Source: an uncultured Prevotellaceae bacterium (lineage in GTDB: Bacteria; Bacteroidota; Bacteroidia; Bacteroidales; Muribaculaceae). From it: 64,000 nucleotides of DNA. Of the stretch, positions 38,087 through 47,070 are shown in pieces. The translations under genes were made by a program, and so were the position numbers. How positions within the stretch are numbered: position 1 is the stretch's first letter; the number at the start of each line of letters is the position of its first letter. Where the stretch lies: the NCBI GenBank assembly GCA_900317835.1, contig ONIL01000001.1, positions 141,968 to 205,967 of the forward strand, in the 5' to 3' direction. The notes beneath the pieces are model-generated. The model did no database searches, was not told where the DNA came from, and saw nothing but the letters and a program-made list of their open reading frames with translations.

Positions 38087-38094
38087 CAAAGGTA
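38087..38094 (-). promoter_or_regulatory. -7 element abutting DUF3667 copy 1
   Basis: TACCTTTG on the minus strand, only 4 nt before the ATG at 38082. Transcription would start at about the ATG. Confidence 0.6.
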
Positions 38095-38106
38095 TAGAAT
38101 ATCAGC

Positions 38107-39036
38107 TTATAATCCATCAACGAGAAGCACAAATCCCAAACTGATAAAAAGAATGGAACCTAGCATCAATGACATCAACAATCCAACAAAGGCGGTACGG
38201 ACAATGGCAGACCACCAAGGAATCTCATACAGCTGCTTGAAATCATAAACCAACAGAGGAAAAATTATTGATCCGTCAACCGCATAGGGAAAATACTCAG
38301 AATGATAGATCACACCCGTGAACAGCAGGATGATGATTGCAATGATCTGGAACTGGCAGTTGATATAAATCTGAGTAAAGAATGTTTCAATAATATTGAG
38401 CCTGGATGCCCCGTAAAACGCTACTTTGACAGCGAAAACGAGCAAAACGTTCATGAGGATGACGCGATAGAGCACATTATCTTGCAAGAAACCCTCTAGC
38501 CTGTCGATCAGTTCGATTAATGCTGCGCCACGGGCTGAAGGATTAGGGACTTTGTCATTGAGGAACTCGCCAAGGGCGTAATGCTCCTCTAATTGTGCAT
38601 TCATCAGCATAGCGACAAAAAGCAGGATAATAGTGAGCACAGCCAGCATCTTGAATGGCGGGAAAAAAGAGAGATGGTGCCCCTTGATGTAGTCGCGCAT
38701 CATGTATCCTGGCCGCCAAAATAGGTCACGCAACGAGCGGAACATCGGGCGGTTGCCAAATCCCCAGATGTCAAGGAAATTCAAGGAGAGCAGTTTCCAG
38801 TCGAATTGTTGCCACCGAGCGGGCATACTGCACTGAGGGCAATAACGTCCCTGGTATGCGGCACCACAATGACGACAGGTGTGTTGTGTCTCATCGACTT
38901 GTGGAATCAACCTGTCATACTGTTGACAGCGGTCGAAGCGCAAGAGCCACGCCTTGGCCTTGCGCCACCACGTGTTCTTCTTTTTCCACAGGGGTGTGGT
39001 AATTGGTTTGCTGTCCTCTTCATCGTTTGCTACCAT
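38107..39036 (-). CDS. DUF3667 membrane protein with zinc ribbon (copy 2)
   Basis: A 309-residue paralogue of copy 1. The ribbon CRHCGAAYQGRYCPQC is followed by LLSLNFLDIWGFGNRPMFRSL, FWRPGYMMRDYIKG and four or five hydrophobic helices. It is shorter than copy 1 by about 140 residues, mainly in the basic N-terminus and the C-terminal membrane part. The frame is open to 39108, but the ATG at 39036 begins right after a -7 element (39041-39048), so I use it. The gap to copy 1 is only 24 nt. Confidence 0.83.
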   Translation of the reverse strand: MVANDEEDSKPITTPLWKKKNTWWRKAKAWLLRFDRCQQYDRLIPQVDETQHTCRHCGAAYQGRYCPQCSMPARWQQFDWKLLSLNFLDIWGFGNRPMFRSLRDLFWRPGYMMRDYIKGHHLSFFPPFKMLAVLTIILLFVAMLMNAQLEEHYALGEFLNDKVPNPSARGAALIELIDRLEGFLQDNVLYRVILMNVLLVFAVKVAFYGASRLNIIETFFTQIYINCQFQIIAIIILLFTGVIYHSEYFPYAVDGSIIFPLLVYDFKQLYEIPWWSAIVRTAFVGLLMSLMLGSILFISLGFVLLVDGL

Positions 39037-39040
39037 AATG

Positions 39041-39048
39041 CAAAGGTA
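39041..39048 (-). promoter_or_regulatory. -7 element abutting DUF3667 copy 2
   Basis: TACCTTTG on the minus strand, 4 nt before the ATG at 39036. The region upstream of it, where the -33 element would lie, is occupied by the terminator hairpin 39050-39090. Confidence 0.6.
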
Positions 39049-39049
39049 C

Positions 39050-39090
39050 AAAAAATCCCGATTGTGGCTATTGCCATTATCGGGATTTTT
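39050..39090 (-). terminator. Terminator of the gal cluster, overlapping the next promoter
   Basis: Arms 39051-39062 and 39079-39090 pair perfectly over 12 bp, with a second 4-bp stem (39065-39068 with 39073-39076) inside. A T-tract on the minus strand runs straight into the TACCTTTG of the DUF3667 promoter. Confidence 0.8.
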
Positions 39091-39138
39091 AATGATTAGC
39101 GACGGCAATCATGCCGAAGCGCTCAATAACACGGCATC

Positions 39139-40044
39139 TCAGAACATCTTGTCGGGGTAGATGCCGGTTGCATGCAGTTCAGCAAACTTGTCGACGACAC
39201 CTTGACGATCGGCGGCATAGGTCACGCCAAACCACTTGCTCTCGGTGGAAAGGACCTTGACTTGGGCAATGCCGTCGTTCACGAGATTATTAACCAGCGT
39301 GGGAATGAAAAACTCGGCCTTGGGCTTGTCGATATTCTCCTTGAGGAACTCAACAAAGCATTTCTCGCTGTGCTCAAAATAGTCGGGGGTGAAACCCCAG
39401 AAATTCATCGACACAGGGGTATCGAATGCCAGATGCTGCACCGTACCATTCTCGTCGGTGAAGGTGATATTGTGGTCTGCGTCATAACCGATGTCAGTGC
39501 GCTCGACGACGCCAGTGAGCAAGCCGTCACAAGTCTCACACACGCCACGTGCCACCGTGCCACTCTCGCTCATGGTGTTGCCTACCTTGAAGCCCACCAT
39601 GCTGTAATGGCTCTTGCTGCCCTCGGGAAGAGAGGACAACTCGGCAGCCATGACTTCAAAACTGTTGCGGCCATAGTAGTCATCGGCATTGATGATAGCA
39701 AAGGGCTCATGGATGGTGTCCTTGCCCATCAACAGGGCGTGGTTGGTGCCCCACGGTTTAACGCGCTCGGGTGGACAGGTAAATCCCTCAGGCAAGTCGT
39801 TCAGGCCCTGGAAGACCACCTCGACGGGAATGTGACCCTCATATTTGGATAGAATCTTCTCGCGGAAATCGGCCTCAAAGTCCTTGCGAATCACAAAGAC
39901 GACTTTGCCAAACCCGCTGTGAATTGCGTCATAAATAGAATAATCCATGATGGTCTCGCCATGAGGTCCCAGACCATCGAGCTGCTTGAGGCCACCATAA
40001 CGGCTACCCATGCCAGCAGCAAGTACAAATAATGTCGGTTTCAT
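39139..40044 (-). CDS. Sugar-phosphate nucleotidyltransferase family protein
   Basis: A 301-residue enzyme with the NTP-transferase start LAAGMGSRYGGLKQLDGLGPHGE, in which the GxGxR-K signature binds the nucleotide. FAIINADDYYG supplies the metal-binding aspartates, and a substrate lid follows (GVVERTDIGYD). It lies 32 nt after galM, so it probably makes an NDP-sugar from galactose-derived phosphate, but whether UTP or another nucleotide is used cannot be read. It is shorter than E. coli GalU-type enzymes in the C-terminal part. Ends at the 39050-39090 terminator. Confidence 0.82.
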   Translation of the reverse strand: MKPTLFVLAAGMGSRYGGLKQLDGLGPHGETIMDYSIYDAIHSGFGKVVFVIRKDFEADFREKILSKYEGHIPVEVVFQGLNDLPEGFTCPPERVKPWGTNHALLMGKDTIHEPFAIINADDYYGRNSFEVMAAELSSLPEGSKSHYSMVGFKVGNTMSESGTVARGVCETCDGLLTGVVERTDIGYDADHNITFTDENGTVQHLAFDTPVSMNFWGFTPDYFEHSEKCFVEFLKENIDKPKAEFFIPTLVNNLVNDGIAQVKVLSTESKWFGVTYAADRQGVVDKFAELHATGIYPDKMF

Positions 40045-40076
40045 ATTCTTAGTTCTTAGTCTTTAGTCCTTAGATG

Positions 40077-41126
40077 TTAGTTTACCTTGAAATCGAAAAG
40101 GATGATGCGGCGGTATTCCTCATCAGGCAGCAGCAATTGTGACGGGAAATTGGGGTGGTTAGGAGCGTCGGGCATGCCCTGGCACTCAATGGCCACACCG
40201 TCATAGTCATGATACTGTTTTCTGCTCTTGCTCACGGGGCAACCCCCAAGCCAGTTGCCGGTATAGACCTGTACCGCGGGCTGATCGGTGCTTACTTCGA
40301 CCACCCTACCCGATTTCTCGTCGCACAGCACAGCAGCTAGATGAACGTCACCGTCCTCATAGCCGTCAATGACCCAGCAGTTGTCATATCCCTTGCCGTA
40401 TTTGAGTGCAGGGAAATCCTGCTCGATGTCCTTGCCTACTACCTTGGGCTGAGTGAAGTCCATTGGAGTTCCCTCAACGGGTGCCATCTCACCACTGGGA
40501 ATGAGTGAGTCATCAGTGGGCAGATAGTGCGAGCAGTTGAGTAGCAGCACCTGGTTGAGTGCGGTGCCTTCCTTGTCCTCACCAGCCATATTAAAATAGG
40601 TGTGATTCGTCAGGTTGATAACAGTCGGGGCATCGGTCACGGCGCCAAGGACAATCTTGAGCACGTTGTCGTCGCTCCATGTGTAGGCAATGCGTGCCGT
40701 GAGGTTCCCAGGGTACTTCTCGTCGCCATCGGGGCTCTCGAGCGAGAAAACGACAGTATCACCGTCCATCTCGCAATCCCAGATCTTATTAGAGAAATTC
40801 TCAGGGCCGCCATGCAGGTGGTTTGGGCCATTGTTGATGTTCAACTGATAGACCTTGCCATCGATGTCGAGGTGTCCCTTGCAGATGCGGTTGGCATAGC
40901 GGCCTGGCACCTTGCCGGCGCAAGGACCGTCATAGAAGTAGTCGGCCACGTCCTTATAGCCCAGCACCACGTCGGCCAGGTTGCCGTCGCGGTCAGGCAC
41001 CTTGATTTCCAGGATGCCAGCGCCCAGCGAAGAGAGCTTAACGCTTGCTCCGCTGGCATTGATGAGTTCATAGGTGGTGATTTCACCACGCTCGGTCTCA
41101 TGGGTGTCGATACGGATGCTTTTCAT
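40077..41126 (-). CDS. galM: Aldose 1-epimerase (mutarotase)
   Basis: Interconverts alpha and beta anomers of galactose so that GalK can use it. 349 residues with the beta-sandwich markers LSSLGAGILEIKVPDRDG, PGRYANRICKG, NNGPNHLHGGPENFSNKIW (catalytic His in this stretch), LTNHTYFNMAG, and the catalytic Glu near GVAIECQGMPDAPNHP. The ATG at 41126 lies one base after the galK stop, so the two are coupled. The open frame from 41135 overlaps galK. Confidence 0.94.
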   Translation of the reverse strand: MKSIRIDTHETERGEITTYELINASGASVKLSSLGAGILEIKVPDRDGNLADVVLGYKDVADYFYDGPCAGKVPGRYANRICKGHLDIDGKVYQLNINNGPNHLHGGPENFSNKIWDCEMDGDTVVFSLESPDGDEKYPGNLTARIAYTWSDDNVLKIVLGAVTDAPTVINLTNHTYFNMAGEDKEGTALNQVLLLNCSHYLPTDDSLIPSGEMAPVEGTPMDFTQPKVVGKDIEQDFPALKYGKGYDNCWVIDGYEDGDVHLAAVLCDEKSGRVVEVSTDQPAVQVYTGNWLGGCPVSKSRKQYHDYDGVAIECQGMPDAPNHPNFPSQLLLPDEEYRRIILFDFKVN

Positions 41127-41127
41127 T

Positions 41128-42264
41128 TCAATCAACTACCTTGTGAGCGCCGTCGCTGATGATGACGTTGATCACCTCGGGCTCGTGTCCATATTTAGCG
41201 TTGAATTTCTTCTTGGCTGTATCAATAAAGTTGTCGTATCGGTCATCCTTGACCAGGTTGATGGTGCATCCGCCAAAACCACCGCCCATGATGCGCGAAC
41301 CAGTCACACCACACTCGCGGGCCACGTCGTTAAGGTAATCAAGTTCCTCGCAGCTCACCTCGTAGTCGCGTGAGAGGCCATCGTGAGTCTCGAACATGCA
41401 ACGGCCAACAGTCTCGTAGTCACCGCGTTCCAGGGCGTCGCAGACGTCCAGTACACGCTGCTTCTCGCCGATGACGAAGCGGGCACGGCGATAGTCCTCG
41501 TCGCTCACCTTGTCACGCACGTCGGCTAGCATGGTATAGGTAGCGTCGCGCAAAGTGTCGATGCCCAGGATGGCAGCAACGCGCTCGCAGGACTCGCGAC
41601 GCTTGTTATAGGGCGAATCCACCAGTTCATGCTTTACCTTGCTGTTGAGCAGCACCAGTTTGTACCCATCGGGATGGAACGGGAAATACTCATGTTCCAG
41701 CGAACGGCAATCGAGGCGCATGAGGCAGTCCTTCTTGCCAAAGACGCTAGCAAACTGGTCCATGATGCCGCAATTCACACCACAGTAGTTGTGCTCGGTG
41801 CTCTGGCCAATCTTGGCCAACTCGAATTTGTCGATCTTGTTGTCGTTGAACATGTCGTTCATCGCAAAGGCGAAGCAGGACTCGAGGGCTGCCGATGATG
41901 AAAGGCCGGCACCCAGGGGAACATTGCCGGCAAAGACCGTGTCAAAGCCCTTGACTGTGCCACCACGCTTGATGGTCTCGCGGCAAACGCCAAAGATATA
42001 TCGTGCCCACTGGTCGGCAGGAGCATCCTCCTCTTTAAGGCCGAACTCACAGTAAGCATCCATGTCAATACTGTAAACGCGCACCTTGTCGGTGCCATTG
42101 ATGTTAATGGCAGCCATGATGTACTTGTCGATTGCACCAGGGAACACAAAACCACCGTTATAGTCGGTGTGCTCTCCAATCAGGTTAATGCGGCCAGCCG
42201 AGGCATAAACCACGCTGTCGGTGCCAAAACGTTTCTTGAATTGTTCTTGAATAATCTCTTTCAT
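41128..42264 (-). CDS. galK: Galactokinase
   Basis: GHMP kinase of 378 residues that phosphorylates galactose at C1 (Leloir pathway). The family signature GRINLIGEHTDYNGG lies near the start, the ATP loop is VPLGAGLSSSAALE, and the third motif is GSRIMGGGFGGCTINLV. Complete, normal length. First gene of galK-galM-nucleotidyltransferase. No transporter lies inside the cluster; galT and galE are not seen in this window. Confidence 0.96.
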   Translation of the reverse strand: MKEIIQEQFKKRFGTDSVVYASAGRINLIGEHTDYNGGFVFPGAIDKYIMAAININGTDKVRVYSIDMDAYCEFGLKEEDAPADQWARYIFGVCRETIKRGGTVKGFDTVFAGNVPLGAGLSSSAALESCFAFAMNDMFNDNKIDKFELAKIGQSTEHNYCGVNCGIMDQFASVFGKKDCLMRLDCRSLEHEYFPFHPDGYKLVLLNSKVKHELVDSPYNKRRESCERVAAILGIDTLRDATYTMLADVRDKVSDEDYRRARFVIGEKQRVLDVCDALERGDYETVGRCMFETHDGLSRDYEVSCEELDYLNDVARECGVTGSRIMGGGFGGCTINLVKDDRYDNFIDTAKKKFNAKYGHEPEVINVIISDGAHKVVD

Positions 42265-42394
42265 GATAATTAAATGATGATGTTAAAAATGATTTCTAAA
42301 TAAATGGTTTTGTGGGAAAAGAATAACCGCAACAACATTAGGAATCTACCTGAATGGGTAATTCCTGACATCATTACACTCCCCCAATTATAAT

Positions 42395-42886
42395 CTACCT
42401 CTTGAAGATGTTGGGATCATTGATGATTCTCTCCAAGTTCTCGATATTGATATGACCATTGATGACAAGCATCGCATCGGTCATATTACTGGCATTGGCA
42501 ATGACGAGTTCGTTGACATACTGGCCATCACGGCGAACGAGCACCGTCTGCTGCTCACCATAGCCCTGCTGGGTTGTCACGATTTCCTCATAGTTACGCT
42601 GCTTGCAAAGGTTCATAAGACGCTTGCGGAATTTCTCGCGAACGTTGGGACTACACTTACTCAAATCAAGCAGTTGTACTGAAGTAATGCCGAGACCGGC
42701 TTCGGCCAAAGTGGGCGAAATCAGGCGGCCAAGTCCCAGAAGGCCACTGCCCACATTAACATACTGTGCATGCCTGGCGTCTCGCAAATCGTCGATGATA
42801 TCATCGGCATTGCGCGTCAGCATGCTGCAGGACATCACTATCAGTGACAGTAGCAGCATGGCCACTGTTCTCATTGTTTTGTTCAT
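42395..42886 (-). CDS. Small lipoprotein, probable DUF4252-type
   Basis: A 163-residue protein. From the ATG at 42886 it has a signal peptide and lipobox (LLLSLIVMSC), so it is probably attached to a membrane. The mature part has ITSVQLLDLSKCSPNVREKF, EEIVTTQQGYGEQQTVLVRR and a C-terminal MLVINGHINIENLERI, fitting my recollection of DUF4252. DUF4252 genes often accompany ECF sigma factors, but none is adjacent here. The frame is open upstream to 42958, lacking a signal. Moderate confidence. Confidence 0.65.
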   Translation of the reverse strand: MNKTMRTVAMLLLSLIVMSCSMLTRNADDIIDDLRDARHAQYVNVGSGLLGLGRLISPTLAEAGLGITSVQLLDLSKCSPNVREKFRKRLMNLCKQRNYEEIVTTQQGYGEQQTVLVRRDGQYVNELVIANASNMTDAMLVINGHINIENLERIINDPNIFKR

Positions 42887-43193
42887 AGAGGTTTCGTTTA
42901 TAACATTAAACTTATAATCTGATGACAAAAGTAAGAAAAAATGTGAGATGTTGCACATTATCTTTTCTTAAAATTCCAAAAAAGATAGTTTTATAGGTAT
43001 AATTCTAACAAAAAGTCATGAAAAGAGAGGTTATTAACGCTGATTCCCTATGAGGAAGAAGTGCTTTGACCGTGACGTTGTTAAACGATAGTCTTTTTTC
43101 GCAGCAAATCATCGTTTTGTTTTAAATATTTTATTATCTTTGCCGCCTACTTAGAATGGAATAACCATAATCAACAATAATTCTTAATTAGAA
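42887..43193. other. Divergent intergenic region between the lipoprotein gene and pgk
   Basis: 307 nt without a gene on either strand. Contains AT-rich runs and the pgk -7 element at 43135-43142. I see no hairpin with a T-tract and no repeat. Confidence 0.6.
43135..43142 (+). promoter_or_regulatory. -7 element of the pgk promoter
   Basis: TATCTTTG fits TAnnTTTG, 51 nt before the pgk ATG. Confidence 0.6.
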
Positions 43194-44447
43194 ATGGCTA
43201 AAATCAATGACTTTAATTTTGCCGGACATAAGGCAATTGTGCGCGTTGACTTCAACGTGCCCCTGAACGAAAAAGGAGAAATCACCGACGATACACGCAT
43301 CCGCGGAGCGGTACCTACCTTGAAGAAGATCCTCGCCGACGGCGGTGCCTTGATCATCATGTCACACATGGGCAAGCCTAAGGGCAAGATCAACCACAAG
43401 CTGTCACTGAGTCAGATCACCAGCGCTGTTGCCGCTGCATTGGGCAGGCCCGTTAACTTTGCCCAGGACAGCGCCGAGGCCAAGAAACAGGCCGACGAGC
43501 TCAAGCCTGGCGAGGTGCTGCTGCTTGAGAACCTGCGCTTCCACCCCGAGGAGGAAGGCAAACCCGTAGGCATCGAGAAGGATGATCCCAACTACGATGC
43601 TGCCAAGAAAGACATGAAGGCCCGTCAGACCGAATTTGCCAAGACTCTGGCCAGTTATGCCGACGTGTATGTGAACGACGCATTCGGCACCGCTCACCGC
43701 CGTCATGCCTCAACCGCTGTGATTGCCGACTTCTTTGATGACGACCACAAGATGCTGGGCTACCTCATGGAGAAAGAAGTTACTGCTATTGATAACGTGA
43801 TGAAGAACGCTCAGCATCCCTTCACCGCCATCATCGGCGGCAGCAAGGTATCGTCCAAACTGTCGGTTATCAAGAACCTGCTCGACAAGGTGGATAACCT
43901 CATCATCGGCGGCGGCATGGGCTTCACCTTCGTTAAGGCACAGGGTGGCCACATCGGTGACTCATTGCACGAGGATGACCTCATGCCCGAGGCCCTGAAC
44001 GTTATTGCCGCTGCCAAGGAGAAAGGCGTGAACCTGAGCCTCTCGGTGGCTACCGTTGCTGGCGACAGTTTCTCCAACGACGCCAACCGCCAGACGGTTG
44101 ACATCTTCAACATCCCCGATGGTTGGGAGGGCATGGATGCCAGCGAGGCATCGCTTGAGAACTGGAAGAAGATCATCCTCGACAGCAAGACCATCCTGTG
44201 GAACGGTCCCGTGGGCGTATTTGAGTTTGAGAACTTTGCTCACGGCACTGGCGAAATCGCCAAGTATGTTGCTGAAGCAACCCAGAATGGTGCCTACTCT
44301 CTTGTGGGCGGTGGCGACTCGGTAGCAGCCGTCAATAAGTTCGGCCTTGCCGACCAGGTATCCTATGTCTCGACTGGCGGTGGTGCTATGCTCGAGGCCA
44401 TCGAGGGTAAGACCCTGCCCGGCGTAGCAGCCATCCTGGGCGAGTAA
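43194..44447 (+). CDS. pgk: Phosphoglycerate kinase
   Basis: Glycolytic enzyme that transfers phosphate from 1,3-bisphosphoglycerate to ADP. 417 residues. The N-terminal substrate domain opens with [10 protein letters not shown], followed by [20 protein letters not shown] and [15 protein letters not shown]. The C-terminal nucleotide domain contains [43 protein letters not shown] and [18 protein letters not shown]. All are canonical. Terminated at 44509-44550. Confidence 0.98.
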   Translation: MAKINDFNFAGHKAIVRVDFNVPLNEKGEITDDTRIRGAVPTLKKILADGGALIIMSHMGKPKGKINHKLSLSQITSAVAAALGRPVNFAQDSAEAKKQADELKPGEVLLLENLRFHPEEEGKPVGIEKDDPNYDAAKKDMKARQTEFAKTLASYADVYVNDAFGTAHRRHASTAVIADFFDDDHKMLGYLMEKEVTAIDNVMKNAQHPFTAIIGGSKVSSKLSVIKNLLDKVDNLIIGGGMGFTFVKAQGGHIGDSLHEDDLMPEALNVIAAAKEKGVNLSLSVATVAGDSFSNDANRQTVDIFNIPDGWEGMDASEASLENWKKIILDSKTILWNGPVGVFEFENFAHGTGEIAKYVAEATQNGAYSLVGGGDSVAAVNKFGLADQVSYVSTGGGAMLEAIEGKTLPGVAAILGE

Positions 44448-44508
44448 CACGGCCCGACAATGTGCCTCACGCTAAGCCGATAAGGCGCTAAGATATCTAT
44501 TTAACAGG

Positions 44509-44550
44509 CAACTTGGACAATGCACTTGAGCTGTCCAAGTTGTTTGTTTA
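44509..44550 (+). terminator. Terminator after pgk
   Basis: Arms 44509-44519 and 44532-44542 pair perfectly over 11 bp around a 12-nt loop, followed by a T-rich stretch. It separates pgk from pta. Confidence 0.8.
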
Positions 44551-44604
44551 TATTTTGAACCGAGGATTTTGTTGACAGTTGCATGATAATTGCAAAAAAA
44601 GCAG

Positions 44605-44612
44605 TACCTTTG
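44605..44612 (+). promoter_or_regulatory. -7 element of the pta-ackA promoter
   Basis: TACCTTTG, 57 nt before the pta ATG; a TTG at 44579-44581 is a possible -33 element (23-nt spacer). Confidence 0.65.
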
Positions 44613-44669
44613 GGGCAATGAAACCAAAAACAAATCAGTTTTCCTAAAATACTATCTAACAAGAGAACA

Positions 44670-45680
44670 ATGGAACCATTATTTGAGAAACTCAAAAGCA
44701 ACGCGATTGCCAAGAGGCAGCGCATCGTCCTTCCTGAGAGTACTGAACCCCGCACACTGACGGCAGCTGAGCGCATCATCGCTGACGGCATCGCTGACAT
44801 CGTGCTCATTGGCGACAAGGCCGAAATCCTTGCCAAAGCCGCTGAATTGGCGCTTAACAACATCGACAAGGCTGCGGTCATCAATCCCAACGATGCTGAG
44901 GCTGTCGAGAAATATGCGCAACTGTATTTTGAACTGCGCAAGGCTAAGGGTGTGACCATCGAGGACGCCCGCAAGAAGGTGCTTGACCCGCTCTATCTGG
45001 GTTGCCTGCTCATCAAGGCCGGTGATGCCGACGGACAGGTTGCCGGTGCGATGAACACCACGGGTAACGTGCTGCGTGCCGCCTTCCAGGTATTGAAGAC
45101 CGCTCCCGGCATCAGCACCGTTAGTGGCGCTTTCCTGATGCTGTTGCCCGAGGGTTCGCCTTACGGCCACAACGGCGTGATGGTGTTTGCCGACTGCGCC
45201 GTGGTTCCTGATCCTGATGCCCAGCAATTGGCCCAGATTGCTGTGAGCGCTGACCGGACTGCCCGTGCACTTGCCGAAATTGACGATCCCAAGATTGCTA
45301 TGCTGAGCTTCTCGACCAAGGGCAGCGCCAAGCATGAGCGTGTCGATAAGGTGATACAGGCAACCCGCCTGGCAAAAGAAATGAATCCCAACCTGAAGAT
45401 TGATGGTGAATTGCAGGCCGACGCAGCTATCGTGCCCAGCGTGGGCGCCAGCAAAGCCCCCGGCAGCGACATCGCTGGTCACGCCAACGTACTCGTGTTC
45501 CCCGACCTGGGCGTGGGCAACATCGCTTACAAACTGGTTCAGCGCATCGCTGGCGCTAAGGCTGTAGGCCCTGTTCTGCAAGGTCTTGCCGCCCCCGTCA
45601 ATGACTTGTCGCGCGGCTGCAACGAGGACGACATCTACCGCACGGTCATCCTGACGTGCAACCAGGCTATCAACAAATAA
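44670..45680 (+). CDS. pta: Phosphate acetyltransferase
   Basis: Converts acetyl-CoA and phosphate to acetyl phosphate. 336 residues, the short single-domain Pta without the N-terminal regulatory part of the E. coli enzyme. Markers are RQRIVLPESTEPRTL, DGQVAGAMNTTGNVLRAAFQ, SGAFLMLLP, MLSFSTKGSAKH, DGELQADAAIVP, and the C-terminal VGPVLQGLAAPVNDLSRGC. It is followed 64 nt later by ackA and together they yield ATP and acetate. The gap holds a 6-bp hairpin. Confidence 0.97.
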   Translation: MEPLFEKLKSNAIAKRQRIVLPESTEPRTLTAAERIIADGIADIVLIGDKAEILAKAAELALNNIDKAAVINPNDAEAVEKYAQLYFELRKAKGVTIEDARKKVLDPLYLGCLLIKAGDADGQVAGAMNTTGNVLRAAFQVLKTAPGISTVSGAFLMLLPEGSPYGHNGVMVFADCAVVPDPDAQQLAQIAVSADRTARALAEIDDPKIAMLSFSTKGSAKHERVDKVIQATRLAKEMNPNLKIDGELQADAAIVPSVGASKAPGSDIAGHANVLVFPDLGVGNIAYKLVQRIAGAKAVGPVLQGLAAPVNDLSRGCNEDDIYRTVILTCNQAINK

Positions 45681-45691
45681 ATTATCAAATA

Positions 45692-45706
45692 CGAGCCAAA
45701 GGCTCG
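45692..45706 (+). promoter_or_regulatory. Short hairpin between pta and ackA
   Basis: CGAGCC and GGCTCG pair over 6 bp around AAA. No T-tract; probably an mRNA stability or processing element between co-transcribed genes. Confidence 0.4.
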
Positions 45707-45744
45707 CAATACAACGACAACAACTAAAAATAACCTATAGAATA

Positions 45745-46959
45745 ATGAATATCTTAGTGCTCAATTGCGGCAGCAGCTCTGCCAAGTACAAACTTATCGA
45801 GATTAAGGAGAACAAGACCCTCGCCGAGGGTGGTGTGGAAAAAATCGGTTTGCCCGACGGTTTCATCAAACTGAAATTTGACGACGGCAGCAAGAAGAAC
45901 ATCGACCTGGGTCTTATCGACCACAAGGGTGCCATCAAGGCTATCCTCGATGCTCTGATCAATCCTGAGTACGGTTGCATTAAGGACCTGAAGGAAATCG
46001 ACGCCGTGGGTCACCGCGTGGTGCATGGTGGCGAGAAATTCTCACGCAGCGTCCTCATCACCGACGAAGTAAAGGACATGATCCGCGAGTGCTACGGCAT
46101 TGCCCCGCTACACAATCCCGTGAACATGGCCGGTATTGAGGCCATCGAGGCTGTGTTGCCCGATGTTCCTCAGGTAGCCGTGTTCGACACCGCATTCCAC
46201 CAGACGATGCCCAAGTCAGCGTTCATGTATCCGCTGCCCATGGAGTATTACATCAATGACCACGTGCGTCGCTACGGCTTCCACGGCACGAGCCATCGCT
46301 TTATCGCCCAGCGCGTGTGTGAAATGCTCGGCACTACCCCTGAGGGCAAGCGCATCATTTGCTGCCACATCGGTAACGGCGCCAGCATCAGCGCAATCAA
46401 GGACGGCAAGAGCATCGACACCACGATGGGCCTGACGCCCACCGAGGGCCTGATGATGGGAACCCGTTCGGGTGACGTCGATCCCGGTGCGTTATTGTTC
46501 CTCATGGAGAAATACAACCTCAGTCCCAAGGAGATGCTCAACATCATCAACAAGAAGAGCGGTGTGCTGGGTATTACCGGCGTGAGCAGCGACATGCGTG
46601 ACGTGGTTGACGCTGCCGAGAAGGAGGGCAACGAGCGTGCACAGTTGGCACTCGACATGTATGAGTTGCGCATTCTCAAGACCATTGGCGCTTATGCCGC
46701 TGAGTTGAATGGTGTGGATATCATCGCCTTTACGGGTGGCGTTGGCGAGAACCAGTACCAGACCCGTAAACGTGTCTGCCGCAACCTGTCTTATCTGGGC
46801 GTCAAGATTGACGAGGAACTGAATGACACATTGTGGCGCGGCAAGGAAGGCGAAATCAGCACTCCCGACAGCAAGGTCAAGGTTGTAGTCGTTCTCACCG
46901 ATGAGGAGTACATGATTGCCCATGACACCGAGGCTATTGTCGAGGGCCGTGAGCCGTAA
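45745..46959 (+). CDS. ackA: Acetate kinase
   Basis: Makes ATP and acetate from acetyl phosphate. 404 residues. The opening VLNCGSSSAKYKL is the ASKHA phosphate-1 motif, VGHRVVHGGEKFS binds acetate, FDTAFHQTMP and RYGFHGTSHRF are family signatures, HIGNGASISAI is the phosphate-2 loop, and FTGGVGENQYQTR the adenosine loop. Ends at a perfect 16-bp inverted repeat. Confidence 0.98.
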   Translation: MNILVLNCGSSSAKYKLIEIKENKTLAEGGVEKIGLPDGFIKLKFDDGSKKNIDLGLIDHKGAIKAILDALINPEYGCIKDLKEIDAVGHRVVHGGEKFSRSVLITDEVKDMIRECYGIAPLHNPVNMAGIEAIEAVLPDVPQVAVFDTAFHQTMPKSAFMYPLPMEYYINDHVRRYGFHGTSHRFIAQRVCEMLGTTPEGKRIICCHIGNGASISAIKDGKSIDTTMGLTPTEGLMMGTRSGDVDPGALLFLMEKYNLSPKEMLNIINKKSGVLGITGVSSDMRDVVDAAEKEGNERAQLALDMYELRILKTIGAYAAELNGVDIIAFTGGVGENQYQTRKRVCRNLSYLGVKIDEELNDTLWRGKEGEISTPDSKVKVVVVLTDEEYMIAHDTEAIVEGREP

Positions 46960-46999
46960 ACACGTTCTGCAGCGAAACTCACGCTGAGCAATAACCATT

Positions 47000-47043
47000 A
47001 CAAACCCTGTACTTGCACTGTCATGGTCAAGTACAGGGTTTGT
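47000..47043. terminator. Long perfect inverted repeat after ackA
   Basis: Arms 47000-47015 and 47028-47043 pair perfectly over 16 bp around a 12-nt loop. It lies between convergent genes and probably ends both, though a classic T-tract is missing. Confidence 0.65.
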
Positions 47044-47070
47044 TAATTGGGTGTTATCAGTAGTAGCGTT

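Noticed and set aside
44679-45581. Open frame of 300 codons antisense to pta
   Set aside because: Shadow frame of a strongly conserved enzyme gene.
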